Assembly: GCA_002309425.1 (NCBI GenBank)
Contig: DBXD01000079.1
Span: forward strand, 1-15,720
Source: Cyanobacteria bacterium UBA1221
GTDB taxonomy: Bacteria; Cyanobacteriota; Vampirovibrionia; Gastranaerophilales; Gastranaerophilaceae
Reading direction: 5' to 3'
Length of the DNA stretch: 15,720 bases
Part shown: positions 1 to 5,663 of the stretch, one piece after another
How positions within the stretch are numbered: the first letter of the stretch is position 1
How the letters are laid out: the number at the start of each line of letters is the position of its first letter
Program-made: the position numbers and the translations under genes
The notes under the pieces: model-generated
Told to the model about the DNA's origin: nothing
The model's input: only the letters and a program-made list of their open reading frames with translations
Databases searched by the model: none

Positions 1-1796
1 ATGGTGTTTATGACTTCGGCGAAATTCTGAATATACAGGACACAATCGGCGAAGATGGAAAGGGTTCTCAAATTAGAACTATAACGGGATATGACGCAAG
101 ATATTTATTCAAAAGACGTGTTATAAGAAATCTTAATGACGCAGATAGTTGGCAGATGACCGCAAAAGGCGAACTTGTAATGCGTAACCTTATTAAAGAC
201 CAATGCGGAACAGTTGCAGAAGCAAAAAGACAATTGCCGATTGTAAACGTGATCCCGACAGTTGCAAACGCAATCGGAAAAGAATATTCCTGCAAGGAAA
301 GTTTTTCTAACCTTTACGAAGTTTTACAGACAATTGCAACGCAATCGGAAATCGGATGGCGGATAAAATTTGAAGGCGGAATTCTTACGCTTGAATTTTA
401 CGCGGGCAACGATTTAAAAGACGTTGTAAAATTTGATACTGATTTTGAAAGCCTTGCAAACGGAACTTTTACGGACAGTTCGGAAAGCTTTTCTAATGTG
501 GTATTTGTTGCAGGAAAAGGAACAGGAACAGACCGCGATATTTACGAAGGGGAAAACGAAATCGGCGGGTTAAGTCCTGCGGGGTTAGACCGTTTTGAAA
601 GTTATGACAATCAATCGCAGATGACAACGGAAGAACAGTATGAAGCCGAAGCTCTTTCCATGCTTAATCAGTACGGGCAGACTTTGACTGTATCGGGCAA
701 AGGCCTTGTTCAATGCCCTTATATTTTCCGCGAACAGTACGATGTCGGCGATATTATAACAATTCATTTTTCGGGAAAAAGTGCGGTTGTTCAAATTCTG
801 GCAGTAACGCAACATTGGGCTTTCGGTTCTTATGAATTGGAATTTCAGTTTGGAAAACCTATCAATGATTTATCAAGTCAATTACAATTAATTTTAAGAC
901 AGATACAGAAAGCAAGTTCAAAAACAAACGCCTGCACTTCTGTTAAGTGGTACACAATCCCGACAGATACGGAGCAGGAAGCGGGCGATGTCATTTATGA
1001 CACTTTAGGATTTACGGGAACTTCTTCTTCTGACAGTTTTACAATTTATCTTGACAACGAAGGAACAGGAGCAAAGGTTTACAATCTGTATGTTAAAAAC
1101 CTTACAGGAAGTTTGACTTTGACAACGGGCTTTAATGACGCAGAAGATTTAATCATAAGCGGTGGAACTTATACAGGGTCAATCCTTGTTGATACTTTGG
1201 GAAATATTTCCTTACAGTCTAGCACCGTTGCGGTCAATTCTGGAGCAACACCTGCGGGAACTGCAAACACAATTTCAGTTGGCGGACAGACTTATAATTT
1301 AGGCGGTGGTGGTGGCTCTGGAATAGAAGTTTACCCGACCGAAGAAGATTTGGAAGAAGATTTACCGAATAAAAATGTCGGTGATTTAGTGGGAAGCCTT
1401 GCACCCGATTTATTATTAGCAAACATACAAGCCTATATCAATCAGCAGATAGCCAATGCTTTTGAAACACAATGCAGTTATTCTACGGAAGAAGTTGATA
1501 CAGGTAAATTGTGGATAGACGGAAAACACATATACAGAAAAGTTTATGAAATCGAAGCGACAAACAGTTTTGGAAATAACGCAACAAAAACTATCGCAAG
1601 TGGCTTAACAAATATCGACAGAGTAATTGAGATTATACCTAGAAACGTTTTCAAAAGTACTAATAATATTTGGTATGATGAAAGGGGAATTACTTTTGAA
1701 TTACGAACTAATGGCGATTTTGTTGTTGTAAATCATACAGGTTCGGCAATTGGTTGGCTTAGTTGGTATATAAGTATTGAATACACAAAAAATTAA
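1..1796 (+). CDS. Siphovirus tail protein, ReqiPepy6 Gp37-like, with receptor-binding-like C-terminus (5' partial)
   Basis: The open frame enters from the left edge (first full codon at position 3) and 597 residues are visible, so the ATG at 156 is internal. The first 270 or so residues look like the Gp37-like siphovirus tail family, including a segment reading GYDARYLFKRRVI near residue 27 that is typical of it; such proteins sit at the tail tip in the Dit/Tal neighbourhood. A Gly-rich linker lies near residues 433-440. After it comes STEEVDTGKLWIDGKHIYRK near residue 493, a motif I associate with C-terminal domains of Firmicutes-phage tail and receptor-binding proteins, and the chain ends in a Trp/Tyr-rich strand. 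The likely layout is a baseplate domain fused to a host-contact domain. Family assignment is by recognition, not a search. Confidence 0.8.
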   Translation, partial: GVYDFGEILNIQDTIGEDGKGSQIRTITGYDARYLFKRRVIRNLNDADSWQMTAKGELVMRNLIKDQCGTVAEAKRQLPIVNVIPTVANAIGKEYSCKESFSNLYEVLQTIATQSEIGWRIKFEGGILTLEFYAGNDLKDVVKFDTDFESLANGTFTDSSESFSNVVFVAGKGTGTDRDIYEGENEIGGLSPAGLDRFESYDNQSQMTTEEQYEAEALSMLNQYGQTLTVSGKGLVQCPYIFREQYDVGDIITIHFSGKSAVVQILAVTQHWAFGSYELEFQFGKPINDLSSQLQLILRQIQKASSKTNACTSVKWYTIPTDTEQEAGDVIYDTLGFTGTSSSDSFTIYLDNEGTGAKVYNLYVKNLTGSLTLTTGFNDAEDLIISGGTYTGSILVDTLGNISLQSSTVAVNSGATPAGTANTISVGGQTYNLGGGGGSGIEVYPTEEDLEEDLPNKNVGDLVGSLAPDLLLANIQAYINQQIANAFETQCSYSTEEVDTGKLWIDGKHIYRKVYEIEATNSFGNNATKTIASGLTNIDRVIEIIPRNVFKSTNNIWYDERGITFELRTNGDFVVVNHTGSAIGWLSWYISIEYTKN

Positions 1797-1808
1797 GGGG
1801 TTTAATTT

Positions 1809-2684
1809 ATGATTGCACAGGTTCAAAAAGATGAAAATAATCAGAATATAGCAGTACCAATTTCGGGCAGTATTCCTACAGGACTTCCTGTTGGAACTTG
1901 GATAAGTTTTGAAAAAGACCAAGCACCCGATAATAAATGGATAAAGGCAGGGGAAACGTTTGACGAGAATTTATACCCTGCTTTATATCTGTTTTTAGGA
2001 ACGAATAAAGTACCCGAAAGATTTGACCATTCAAGGCTTAGTGAACTTGAACAGGTTGTTGCTTATACAACGACTACACAATCTGTTACTGCACAGTATG
2101 ATGGATTTTTTATTGTTACAAACGCAAGTTCAGTTGTGCGTTATATTCAGATAAACGGACAAGATAAAATGCGTTACTCGGGAAACAACGCTTTAGATAC
2201 AATTACTTTCTCTGTAAAAAAAGGTGATGTTTTAACAATTAGTGGGCAATCGTCAGTTACTGCGTTTGAAGTTTACGCTTCCTACTATAAGCACCCTATG
2301 TTCATTAAAGCAACATCAGCCATTGAAATCACAGACCAAAACACATTCTTAAATACAGTAAAAGATTATGTTGATGCCTTAAAGCCCGATGTATACTATT
2401 GGTATTCGGCAGTAGCTTCTGCCACAATTCCGAACATAGATGATTATGATATGATTGAATTACAGTTAGGCTATTCAAATGATGCATTTACAGGTTCTTT
2501 TACATTGATTAGAAATCCAAGCGAAACAACGGTGGATTTAGATATAGACGAAACTCAAAATTCATTCAAGTCTAGATTTAATTGGACAACAGGAGCAATT
2601 ACAAGGGTTTCACAGAATTTAACAATTAAGTATGCAGTTTGTTATAAAAAAGGCATTTTCAAGAGTATTACAAAAATGAACTAA
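1809..2684 (+). CDS. Tail fibre / tail-collar-like appendage protein
   Basis: 291 residues, starting 12 bases after the preceding stop with AAGGGG upstream. Residues 24-75 contain a tail-collar-like pattern: PVGTWISFEKDQAPDNKWIK, then a Gly and the segment LYPALYLFLGTNKVPERF, resembling the family pattern PGTW...W...G...YP.LY..LG...VPD. The middle is beta-rich with Val/Thr/Ser alternation. The C-terminal third begins near DVYYWYSAVASATIPNIDDY and resembles small beta-sandwich domains at the ends of phage fibres. Its place directly after a tail protein and before the lysis genes fits an adhesin or fibre. Receptor specificity cannot be read from the sequence. Confidence 0.7.
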   Translation: MIAQVQKDENNQNIAVPISGSIPTGLPVGTWISFEKDQAPDNKWIKAGETFDENLYPALYLFLGTNKVPERFDHSRLSELEQVVAYTTTTQSVTAQYDGFFIVTNASSVVRYIQINGQDKMRYSGNNALDTITFSVKKGDVLTISGQSSVTAFEVYASYYKHPMFIKATSAIEITDQNTFLNTVKDYVDALKPDVYYWYSAVASATIPNIDDYDMIELQLGYSNDAFTGSFTLIRNPSETTVDLDIDETQNSFKSRFNWTTGAITRVSQNLTIKYAVCYKKGIFKSITKMN

Positions 2685-2697
2685 AGGAGTTTACAAA

Positions 2698-2934
2698 ATG
2701 AACAATGAAACAATAGATTTCAGACTTGGAAAAATTGAAGAAAAACTTGACACTTTAATAGACATTCAAATGCAGACGCAGGCACAAGAAATCAGATTGT
2801 CTAACCTTGAAGGTGAAGTTAAGGAAATGAAAGACGAAGCGACTGCAAATAAAAGGTCGTGGTTGAATCCTTTAATATCTGCGGTCGTGTCGGGTTTTGT
2901 CGCTTTCGTTTTTGTAAAAATAGGTTTACATTAA
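2698..2934 (+). CDS. XhlA-like small coiled-coil membrane protein (lysis accessory)
   Basis: 78 residues with a clean RBS (AAAGGAG, the closest to the classical sequence in this window). Residues 5-50 are charged, with heptad-like spacing (LGKIEEKLDTLIDIQ, then RLSNLEGEVKEMKDE), suggesting a coiled coil. Residues about 57-75 form a single hydrophobic segment, followed by a short tail. This architecture is that of haemolysin XhlA-type proteins encoded next to phage holins and endolysins, where they assist membrane permeabilisation. The gene lies directly before the endolysin and holin. An overlapping 87-codon frame at 2859-3122 is a shadow. A scaffold or tape-assembly accessory protein is a less likely alternative. 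Confidence 0.65.
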   Translation: MNNETIDFRLGKIEEKLDTLIDIQMQTQAQEIRLSNLEGEVKEMKDEATANKRSWLNPLISAVVSGFVAFVFVKIGLH

Positions 2935-2949
2935 TAAAAGGGGGAATAA

Positions 2950-3360
2950 ATGGATTTAGAACAATTTGTAAAAAAGAACGTCGGGCAAAAAGTAGATTTC
3001 GACGGATATTGCGGGGCTCAATGTGTAGACCTGCCACGACAATATTGGAAGGATGTATGCGGAATCAAAGAGCGGTTAGAACCCTGCTCGACATCGGGCG
3101 GAGCAAAAGACTTGTTTCTTGATTACGACAAAATGCCAAAAGAAAAAAAGTATTTGAAACGAGGAACTCGAGGATTTATCGCAGGGGATGTTTTGGTTTG
3201 GAACAGCAATCCGAATAACAAATACGGACACGTTGCGATTATGCTTGGAATGTGCGGTAATTCATTCATAGTTTTTGAACAGGATGGCTTCAAGCAGGAT
3301 GGGGCAAAAATTAACTTAAGGTCAAAAGATAACCTTTTGGGTTATTTAAGAAAAAAATAA
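2950..3360 (+). CDS. CHAP-domain endolysin (peptidoglycan amidase/endopeptidase)
   Basis: 136 residues, a single catalytic domain with no signal peptide and no separate cell-wall-binding domain. The CHAP signature is visible: GYCGAQCVDLPRQYW places the nucleophile at Cys25, GDVLVW lies at 79-84, the catalytic His is His94 in YGHVAIML, and an acidic partner, Glu110, follows in VFEQDG. CHAP enzymes cut peptidoglycan at amide bonds. Lacking a signal peptide, it needs a holin to reach the wall, and a holin gene follows 12 bases downstream. Extra cysteines (21, 37, 46, 102) are present, and 21 is very close to the nucleophile. A tail-associated lysin is unlikely given the lysis-gene neighbours. 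Confidence 0.85.
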   Translation: MDLEQFVKKNVGQKVDFDGYCGAQCVDLPRQYWKDVCGIKERLEPCSTSGGAKDLFLDYDKMPKEKKYLKRGTRGFIAGDVLVWNSNPNNKYGHVAIMLGMCGNSFIVFEQDGFKQDGAKINLRSKDNLLGYLRKK

Positions 3361-3372
3361 AAGGGGGAAAAA

Positions 3373-3639
3373 ATGGAAACATTTGAAATTGTAAAAGTTG
3401 CACTTGCAACAGTCGGAATGACGGAAGTTATTAAAAACTTTATTCAGAAGGGCGGAAAAAAAATATGGACTTTAGTTGCGCTTTTTGTCGGAGCTTTGAT
3501 GGTTTGTATAAAACTTTTTTGTCCAGAAGAAGTGATAACAGGAATAGTTGCGGTAAGTGGCGCAGTTATTTTTTATGATACGATCTACAAGGCTTTTGAA
3601 AAGCTTTTTGCAAAGTTAGGAAAGGAAAGCAATGATTAA
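3373..3639 (+). CDS. Holin
   Basis: 88 residues with two clear hydrophobic segments at about 31-48 (IWTLVALFVGALMVCIKL) and 54-71, a moderately hydrophobic N-terminus and a charged, lysine-rich C-terminal tail. Size, topology and position between the endolysin and the spanin genes fit a small phage holin that forms lesions in the inner membrane and releases the endolysin. The start follows AAGGGGG. The last codons overlap the start of the i-spanin gene by 8 bases. The holin family cannot be fixed by eye because holins diverge strongly in sequence. Confidence 0.75.
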   Translation: METFEIVKVALATVGMTEVIKNFIQKGGKKIWTLVALFVGALMVCIKLFCPEEVITGIVAVSGAVIFYDTIYKAFEKLFAKLGKESND

Positions 3640-3916
3640 AATTTTAATAATAATTTTTATTGCGCTTCTTGTAATTCTTGGAATTGTTTCTGCAATCTGT
3701 AAAAAGTTGCAGGCAGAAAATCTTGCATTAAAAACAGACTTGATGAAAAAAGAAAATAGTTTGAAAGTGCTTGTGGAAAATATAAAACAGATCCAAAGGA
3801 TTACAAAGGACAATGAAAAGGTAAGAAAGGAAATTGAAAATGCAGAAACAGAAGAAGAGATTTTGCAAATTGTCAATACTATTGTTAATGCTAATAATGG
3901 CAGGGTGCGCAAGTAA
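3632..3916 (+). CDS. i-spanin (Rz-like inner-membrane spanin subunit)
   Basis: 94 residues. Residues 2-23 form one N-terminal membrane anchor (IKILIIIFIALLVILGIVSA), followed by a highly charged, heptad-like periplasmic stretch from about residue 25 to the end, ideal for a coiled coil. This is the Rz architecture: anchored in the inner membrane, it pairs with an outer-membrane lipoprotein to fuse the two membranes at the last step of lysis. The identification rests on fold pattern and on the o-spanin that overlaps its 3' end in another frame, the classic Rz/Rz1 arrangement. Sequence similarity to lambda Rz is not expected. Confidence 0.8.
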   Translation: MIKILIIIFIALLVILGIVSAICKKLQAENLALKTDLMKKENSLKVLVENIKQIQRITKDNEKVRKEIENAETEEEILQIVNTIVNANNGRVRK

Positions 3917-4079
3917 ACCCAAGGCAATAGACCTTCCGCCGAAGCCAGAAAGGAAAGAAGTGGAAGCCCCGCAAAACTTGAAGGACATGGCCTTGCTTCT
4001 GAATTATTATGAACATCTGGTTCAAGAGTGGGAAGCTTGGGGGGAAGCGGTTGACGGTTTGACAAATAACAAAAACTAG
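3840..4079 (+). CDS. o-spanin (Rz1-like outer-membrane lipoprotein)
   Basis: 79 residues from the ATG at 3840; a TTG six bases upstream is an alternative start. A basic N-terminus (MQKQKKRFCK) and hydrophobic core lead to LIMAGC, a lipobox with the modifiable cysteine at residue 23, so this is a lipoprotein signal peptide. Met at the -3 position departs from the strict Leu/Val/Ile rule, which spirochaetal lipoboxes often relax. The mature part is about 57 residues and begins with a Pro-rich run (PPKPERKEVEAP) like Rz1. The first 77 bases lie inside the i-spanin gene in a different frame, so both frames are constrained over 3840-3916. Confidence 0.82.
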   Translation: MQKQKKRFCKLSILLLMLIMAGCASKPKAIDLPPKPERKEVEAPQNLKDMALLLNYYEHLVQEWEAWGEAVDGLTNNKN

Positions 4080-4086
4080 GTATAAT
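4059..4086 (+). promoter_or_regulatory. Perfect-consensus sigma70 promoter at the end of the lysis module
   Basis: TTGACA at 4059-4064, a 16-nt spacer and TATAAT at 4081-4086. This is the only promoter in the window with both hexamers matching consensus. It overlaps the last codons of the o-spanin gene. Transcription starting near 4093 would meet the terminator at 4149-4184 within about 90 nt. Confidence 0.75.
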
Positions 4087-4092
4087 GAAAAC

Positions 4093-4184
4093 ATACTTCT
4101 TTGTCCCCTTTTGCCAAGGAAGTTTTAATAAAAAAAGCAATTTTTTTTCCGCGGGGTTCGCATACTTGCTCCGCGGTTTTTTTT
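4093..4184 (+). ncRNA. Candidate short RNA from consensus promoter to terminator
   Basis: The span between the promoter at 4059-4086 and the terminator at 4149-4184 would give an RNA of about 90 nt. It contains a hairpin with ACTTCTTTG at the 5' side and CAAGGAAGT at the 3' side (about 4097-4125, nine pairs including one G-U), an A-run facing a T-run, and then the terminator stem. A 41-codon frame starts at the ATG at 4085, but that ATG lies in the -10 box and has no Shine-Dalgarno, so translation from this promoter is unlikely. Function unknown; a regulatory or decoy RNA is possible, as is simple read-through control. Confidence 0.45.
4149..4184 (+). terminator. Rho-independent terminator after the lysis module
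   Basis: CCGCGGGG at 4149-4156 pairs with CTCCGCGG at 4169-4176 (eight pairs, one G-U), with a 12-nt loop and eight T at 4177-4184. T-runs lie on both sides, but the downstream run marks it as active on the + strand. It separates late lysis genes from the replication region. Confidence 0.85.
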
Positions 4185-4351
4185 GTATTTTTGCACTAAA
4201 AGGACCCTAAAAAAATGCCCCTAATCCGCTTATATCTTCACGCTACGGGCTTCAAACGTAAAAAACGCATAATTATCCTACCAAACCCCTTAAAACCCCT
4301 ATTTTTAACGATTTTAAATTTTGGCGTTTTTTTACCTGCTTAAAACTATTC
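4185..4351. other. Intergenic stretch with reversed base skew, no confident gene
   Basis: Unlike the purine-rich genes around it, the + strand here is rich in C and T (for example AACCCCTTAAAACCCC near 4285). A 42-codon frame from the ATG at 4215 to 4343 (starting MPLIRLYLHATGFKRKK) has only a distant AGGA upstream. AAAAAACGC near 4260 can pair with GCGTTTTTT near 4325, followed by T, which could act as a weak terminator across a large loop. I see no convincing function. It may be a cis-acting site or a remnant with coding sense on the other strand. Confidence 0.3.
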
Positions 4352-4380
4352 TTTACAAATCAATAAAAATAAAGTATTAT
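4352..4380 (+). promoter_or_regulatory. Promoter of the replication module
   Basis: TTTACA at 4352-4357, a 17-nt spacer and TATTAT at 4375-4380. The predicted start near 4387 coincides with the first hairpin of the structured leader that follows, so the RNA would begin directly with a folded element. Confidence 0.7.
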
Positions 4381-4386
4381 TACATT

Positions 4387-4520
4387 ATCGGGAAGTAACG
4401 ACCCCGACAAAATACAAAGAGAAGCAAAACAGAAAGACTTGTTATCTGTCTTGAATATCCGCTTATCTCTTTGGGCGGGTTTCGGTTCGTTACCGACAGG
4501 ACAGATAATAAGTCTTTTTT
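4387..4520 (+). ncRNA. Structured leader RNA 1 with terminator-like 3' end (possible double pseudoknot)
   Basis: Visible pairings: hairpin H1, TCGGG 4388-4392 with CCCGA 4403-4407; an 18-pair outer stem, 4433-4450 with 4500-4517 (one G-U), running into T at 4515-4520; inside it H2, ATCCGC 4457-4462 with GCGGGT 4475-4480, and H3, TCGG 4482-4485 with CCGA 4493-4496. Two further pairings cross these: the H1 loop GTAACGA 4395-4401 with TCGTTAC at the H3 loop 4487-4493, and the linker AAAGAGA 4416-4422 with the H2 loop TCTCTTT 4466-4472. The RBS of the initiator gene follows directly. It could be an attenuator controlling the replication gene or an independent small RNA of about 135 nt. The RNA at 13704-13842 has the same plan. 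Confidence 0.7.
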
Positions 4521-4537
4521 ATTTAAGGGGTTAAAAA

Positions 4538-5242
4538 ATGGTAAAAGAAAATTCTTACATCTGCATACAAGCTTTTATGATTAATGATTTGCACCTTAAG
4601 GGGAACGAGCTTTTAATTTATGCAATCATCCACGGTTTTTCGCAAGATGGCACTTCTGAATTCACAGGAAGCCTTCAATATCTGGCAGATTGGACCAACT
4701 CAACAAAACAAGGGGTTATGAAGGCATTAAAGAGCCTTATGGAAAAACAGTTGATTTTAAAAAATGAAACCTTCCAGAACAATTTGAAATTCTGCACATA
4801 CAAAGTTACAGGGTATGAAACAAAGTTTAATAGGGGTATGAAACAAAGTTTAATGGAGTATGAAACAAAGTTTAATGGGGGTATTAAACAAAGTTTACCT
4901 AATAATATAAAAGATAATATAACAAATAATATAAATAATAAGAAAAAGGAAAAACACAAATTCGGGGAATATAAAAATGTATTATTAACAGATAAAGAAA
5001 AACAAAGTCTTAATGAAAGATTAGGTGAAGAAAAATCTCTTGCAGTAATTAATCATTATTCAATAAAAAAAGAAATGAAGGGTTATCGTTATAATAGTGA
5101 TTATCTGGCAATTTTAAATTGGGGGATTAAATCTTATGAAGAAAGTCAAGCCCCGAAAAATTATAAAATAGAAAAAAAAGAACAATACACGGATGAAGAA
5201 TATTTGCAGGGTTCAGACAATCCAGATACAACGGAATTTTAA
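4538..5242 (+). CDS. Replication initiator (winged-helix, lambda O-like role) carrying the origin
   Basis: 234 residues. Residues about 15-75 form a winged-helix DNA-binding domain typical of phage replication initiators (LKGNELLIYAIIHGF, then GSLQYLADWTNSTKQGVMKA and LMEKQLILK). Residues about 92-120 are encoded by four DNA repeats and read as a 15-residue repeat (YETKFNRGMKQSLME, then YETKFNGGIKQSL). An Asn/Lys-rich linker encoded by an AT-only tract follows. The C-terminal part (KGYRYNSDYLAILNWGI, then a charged tail) resembles the ends of helicase-loading initiators. A DnaC-like loader lies 420 bases downstream, which fits an O/P-type pair. The gene has its own promoter and structured leader. 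The stop codon lies inside a 13-bp tandem repeat. Confidence 0.8.
   Translation: MVKENSYICIQAFMINDLHLKGNELLIYAIIHGFSQDGTSEFTGSLQYLADWTNSTKQGVMKALKSLMEKQLILKNETFQNNLKFCTYKVTGYETKFNRGMKQSLMEYETKFNGGIKQSLPNNIKDNITNNINNKKKEKHKFGEYKNVLLTDKEKQSLNERLGEEKSLAVINHYSIKKEMKGYRYNSDYLAILNWGIKSYEESQAPKNYKIEKKEQYTDEEYLQGSDNPDTTEF
4811..4950 (+). other. Candidate replication origin: four iterons plus AT-rich unwinding tract
   Basis: The core GTATGAAACAAAGTTTAAT occurs at 4813-4831, 4836-4854 and 4858-4876, with a variant at 4881-4897 (GTATTAAACAAAGTTTA). Steps are 23, 22 and 23 bp, about two helical turns. Each core holds a dyad, AAAC-AAA-GTTT. Immediately after, 4901-4940 is almost pure A/T (two G/C in 40). 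Dyad iterons followed by an AT-rich tract within the initiator gene is the layout of lambda ori inside gene O. The initiator presumably binds the iterons and recruits the helicase with the downstream DnaC-like loader. Confidence 0.75.
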
Positions 5243-5270
5243 GATAGAATTTTAAGATGGAATTTTAAGG
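5234..5270 (+). repeat. 13-bp tandem repeat over the stop codon of the initiator gene
   Basis: GAATTTTAAGATA at 5234-5246, GAATTTTAAGATG at 5247-5259 and a partial GAATTTTAAGG at 5260-5270. Each unit contains the Glu-Phe-stop codons that end the initiator. The last partial unit merges into the AAGGGGG ribosome site of the next gene. It looks like slippage duplication of the gene end. Confidence 0.85.
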
Positions 5271-5279
5271 GGGCAAAAA

Positions 5280-5456
5280 ATGAAAAAGACGGAACAGGAA
5301 AAAAGAAAAACTGTTTATGATTTAATGTGTGTATCAGAAGAACTGCGACAGAAAGCCGAAAGATTTGCAAGTTGTGGAAAGACAAAAACTGAAAGAGATA
5401 TAAGAGCGGGTTGGTATATCGGCCGACACAGAAAGGGGGCAGAAGATGAAATATAA
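5280..5456 (+). CDS. Small charged hypothetical protein
   Basis: 58 residues from ATG 5280, seven bases after AAGGGGG (starts MKKTEQEKRKTVYDLM). It is strongly charged with a central helix-like stretch (SEELRQKAERFASCGKTKTE) and ends RKGAEDEI. There are no membrane segments and no recognisable motif beyond two isolated cysteines. Its 3' end overlaps the FmdB-like gene by 11 bases, and its last codons supply that gene's AAGGGGG site, indicating translational coupling. Function unknown. Its position between the initiator and the helicase loader suggests an early-gene accessory. Confidence 0.7.
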   Translation: MKKTEQEKRKTVYDLMCVSEELRQKAERFASCGKTKTERDIRAGWYIGRHRKGAEDEI

Positions 5457-5643
5457 ATTTGAATGTACACAATGCGGGGCAACAGAAGAAAAGGAAATTG
5501 CGATTTCTGAATATGATGAACAGAAAGAAAAGCAGACCTGCTCCAGATGTTGCGGAAATATGAAGCGCGTTATTGAATGGAGCGGAATTGCAGAAGGATC
5601 TGGCGCGGGTTGGTATGGCAAGAACGGTTCAAATGTAATATAA
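5446..5643 (+). CDS. FmdB-like zinc-ribbon protein
   Basis: 65 residues. Two CxxC pairs form a zinc ribbon: Cys7/Cys10 (FECTQCG) and Cys32/Cys35 (TCSRCCGNMKR), separated by an acidic stretch. After the second knuckle comes RVIEWSGIAEGSGAGWYGK, similar to the Gly-rich end of FmdB-family small zinc ribbons. These are widespread in phages with no settled role; nucleic-acid or protein contact through the ribbon is likely. A third adjacent cysteine (Cys36) is present. It overlaps the gene upstream and precedes the helicase loader by 20 bases. Confidence 0.7.
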   Translation: MKYKFECTQCGATEEKEIAISEYDEQKEKQTCSRCCGNMKRVIEWSGIAEGSGAGWYGKNGSNVI

Positions 5644-5663
5644 ATAAAATAAAGGGGGACAAA

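Noticed and set aside
2859..3122. 87-codon + strand frame overlapping the XhlA-like and endolysin genes
   Set aside because: It is an out-of-frame shadow; both overlapped genes have proper ribosome sites and recognisable domains.
3616..4140. 174-codon minus-strand frame opposite the spanins
   Set aside because: It is a mirror of the A-rich spanin genes, has no ribosome site, and its product is low-complexity Phe/Leu/Ser. The + strand pair has a coherent lysis function.
4215..4343. 42-codon ORF MPLIRLYLHATGFKRKK...
   Set aside because: Only a distant AGGA precedes it, its composition is unlike neighbouring genes, and no family was recognised. Kept only as a note in the intergenic entry.
4811..4897. 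CRISPR-like array
   Set aside because: The repeats are about 19 bp with 3-4 bp gaps, inside a coding sequence, with no unique spacers. Iterons explain them.
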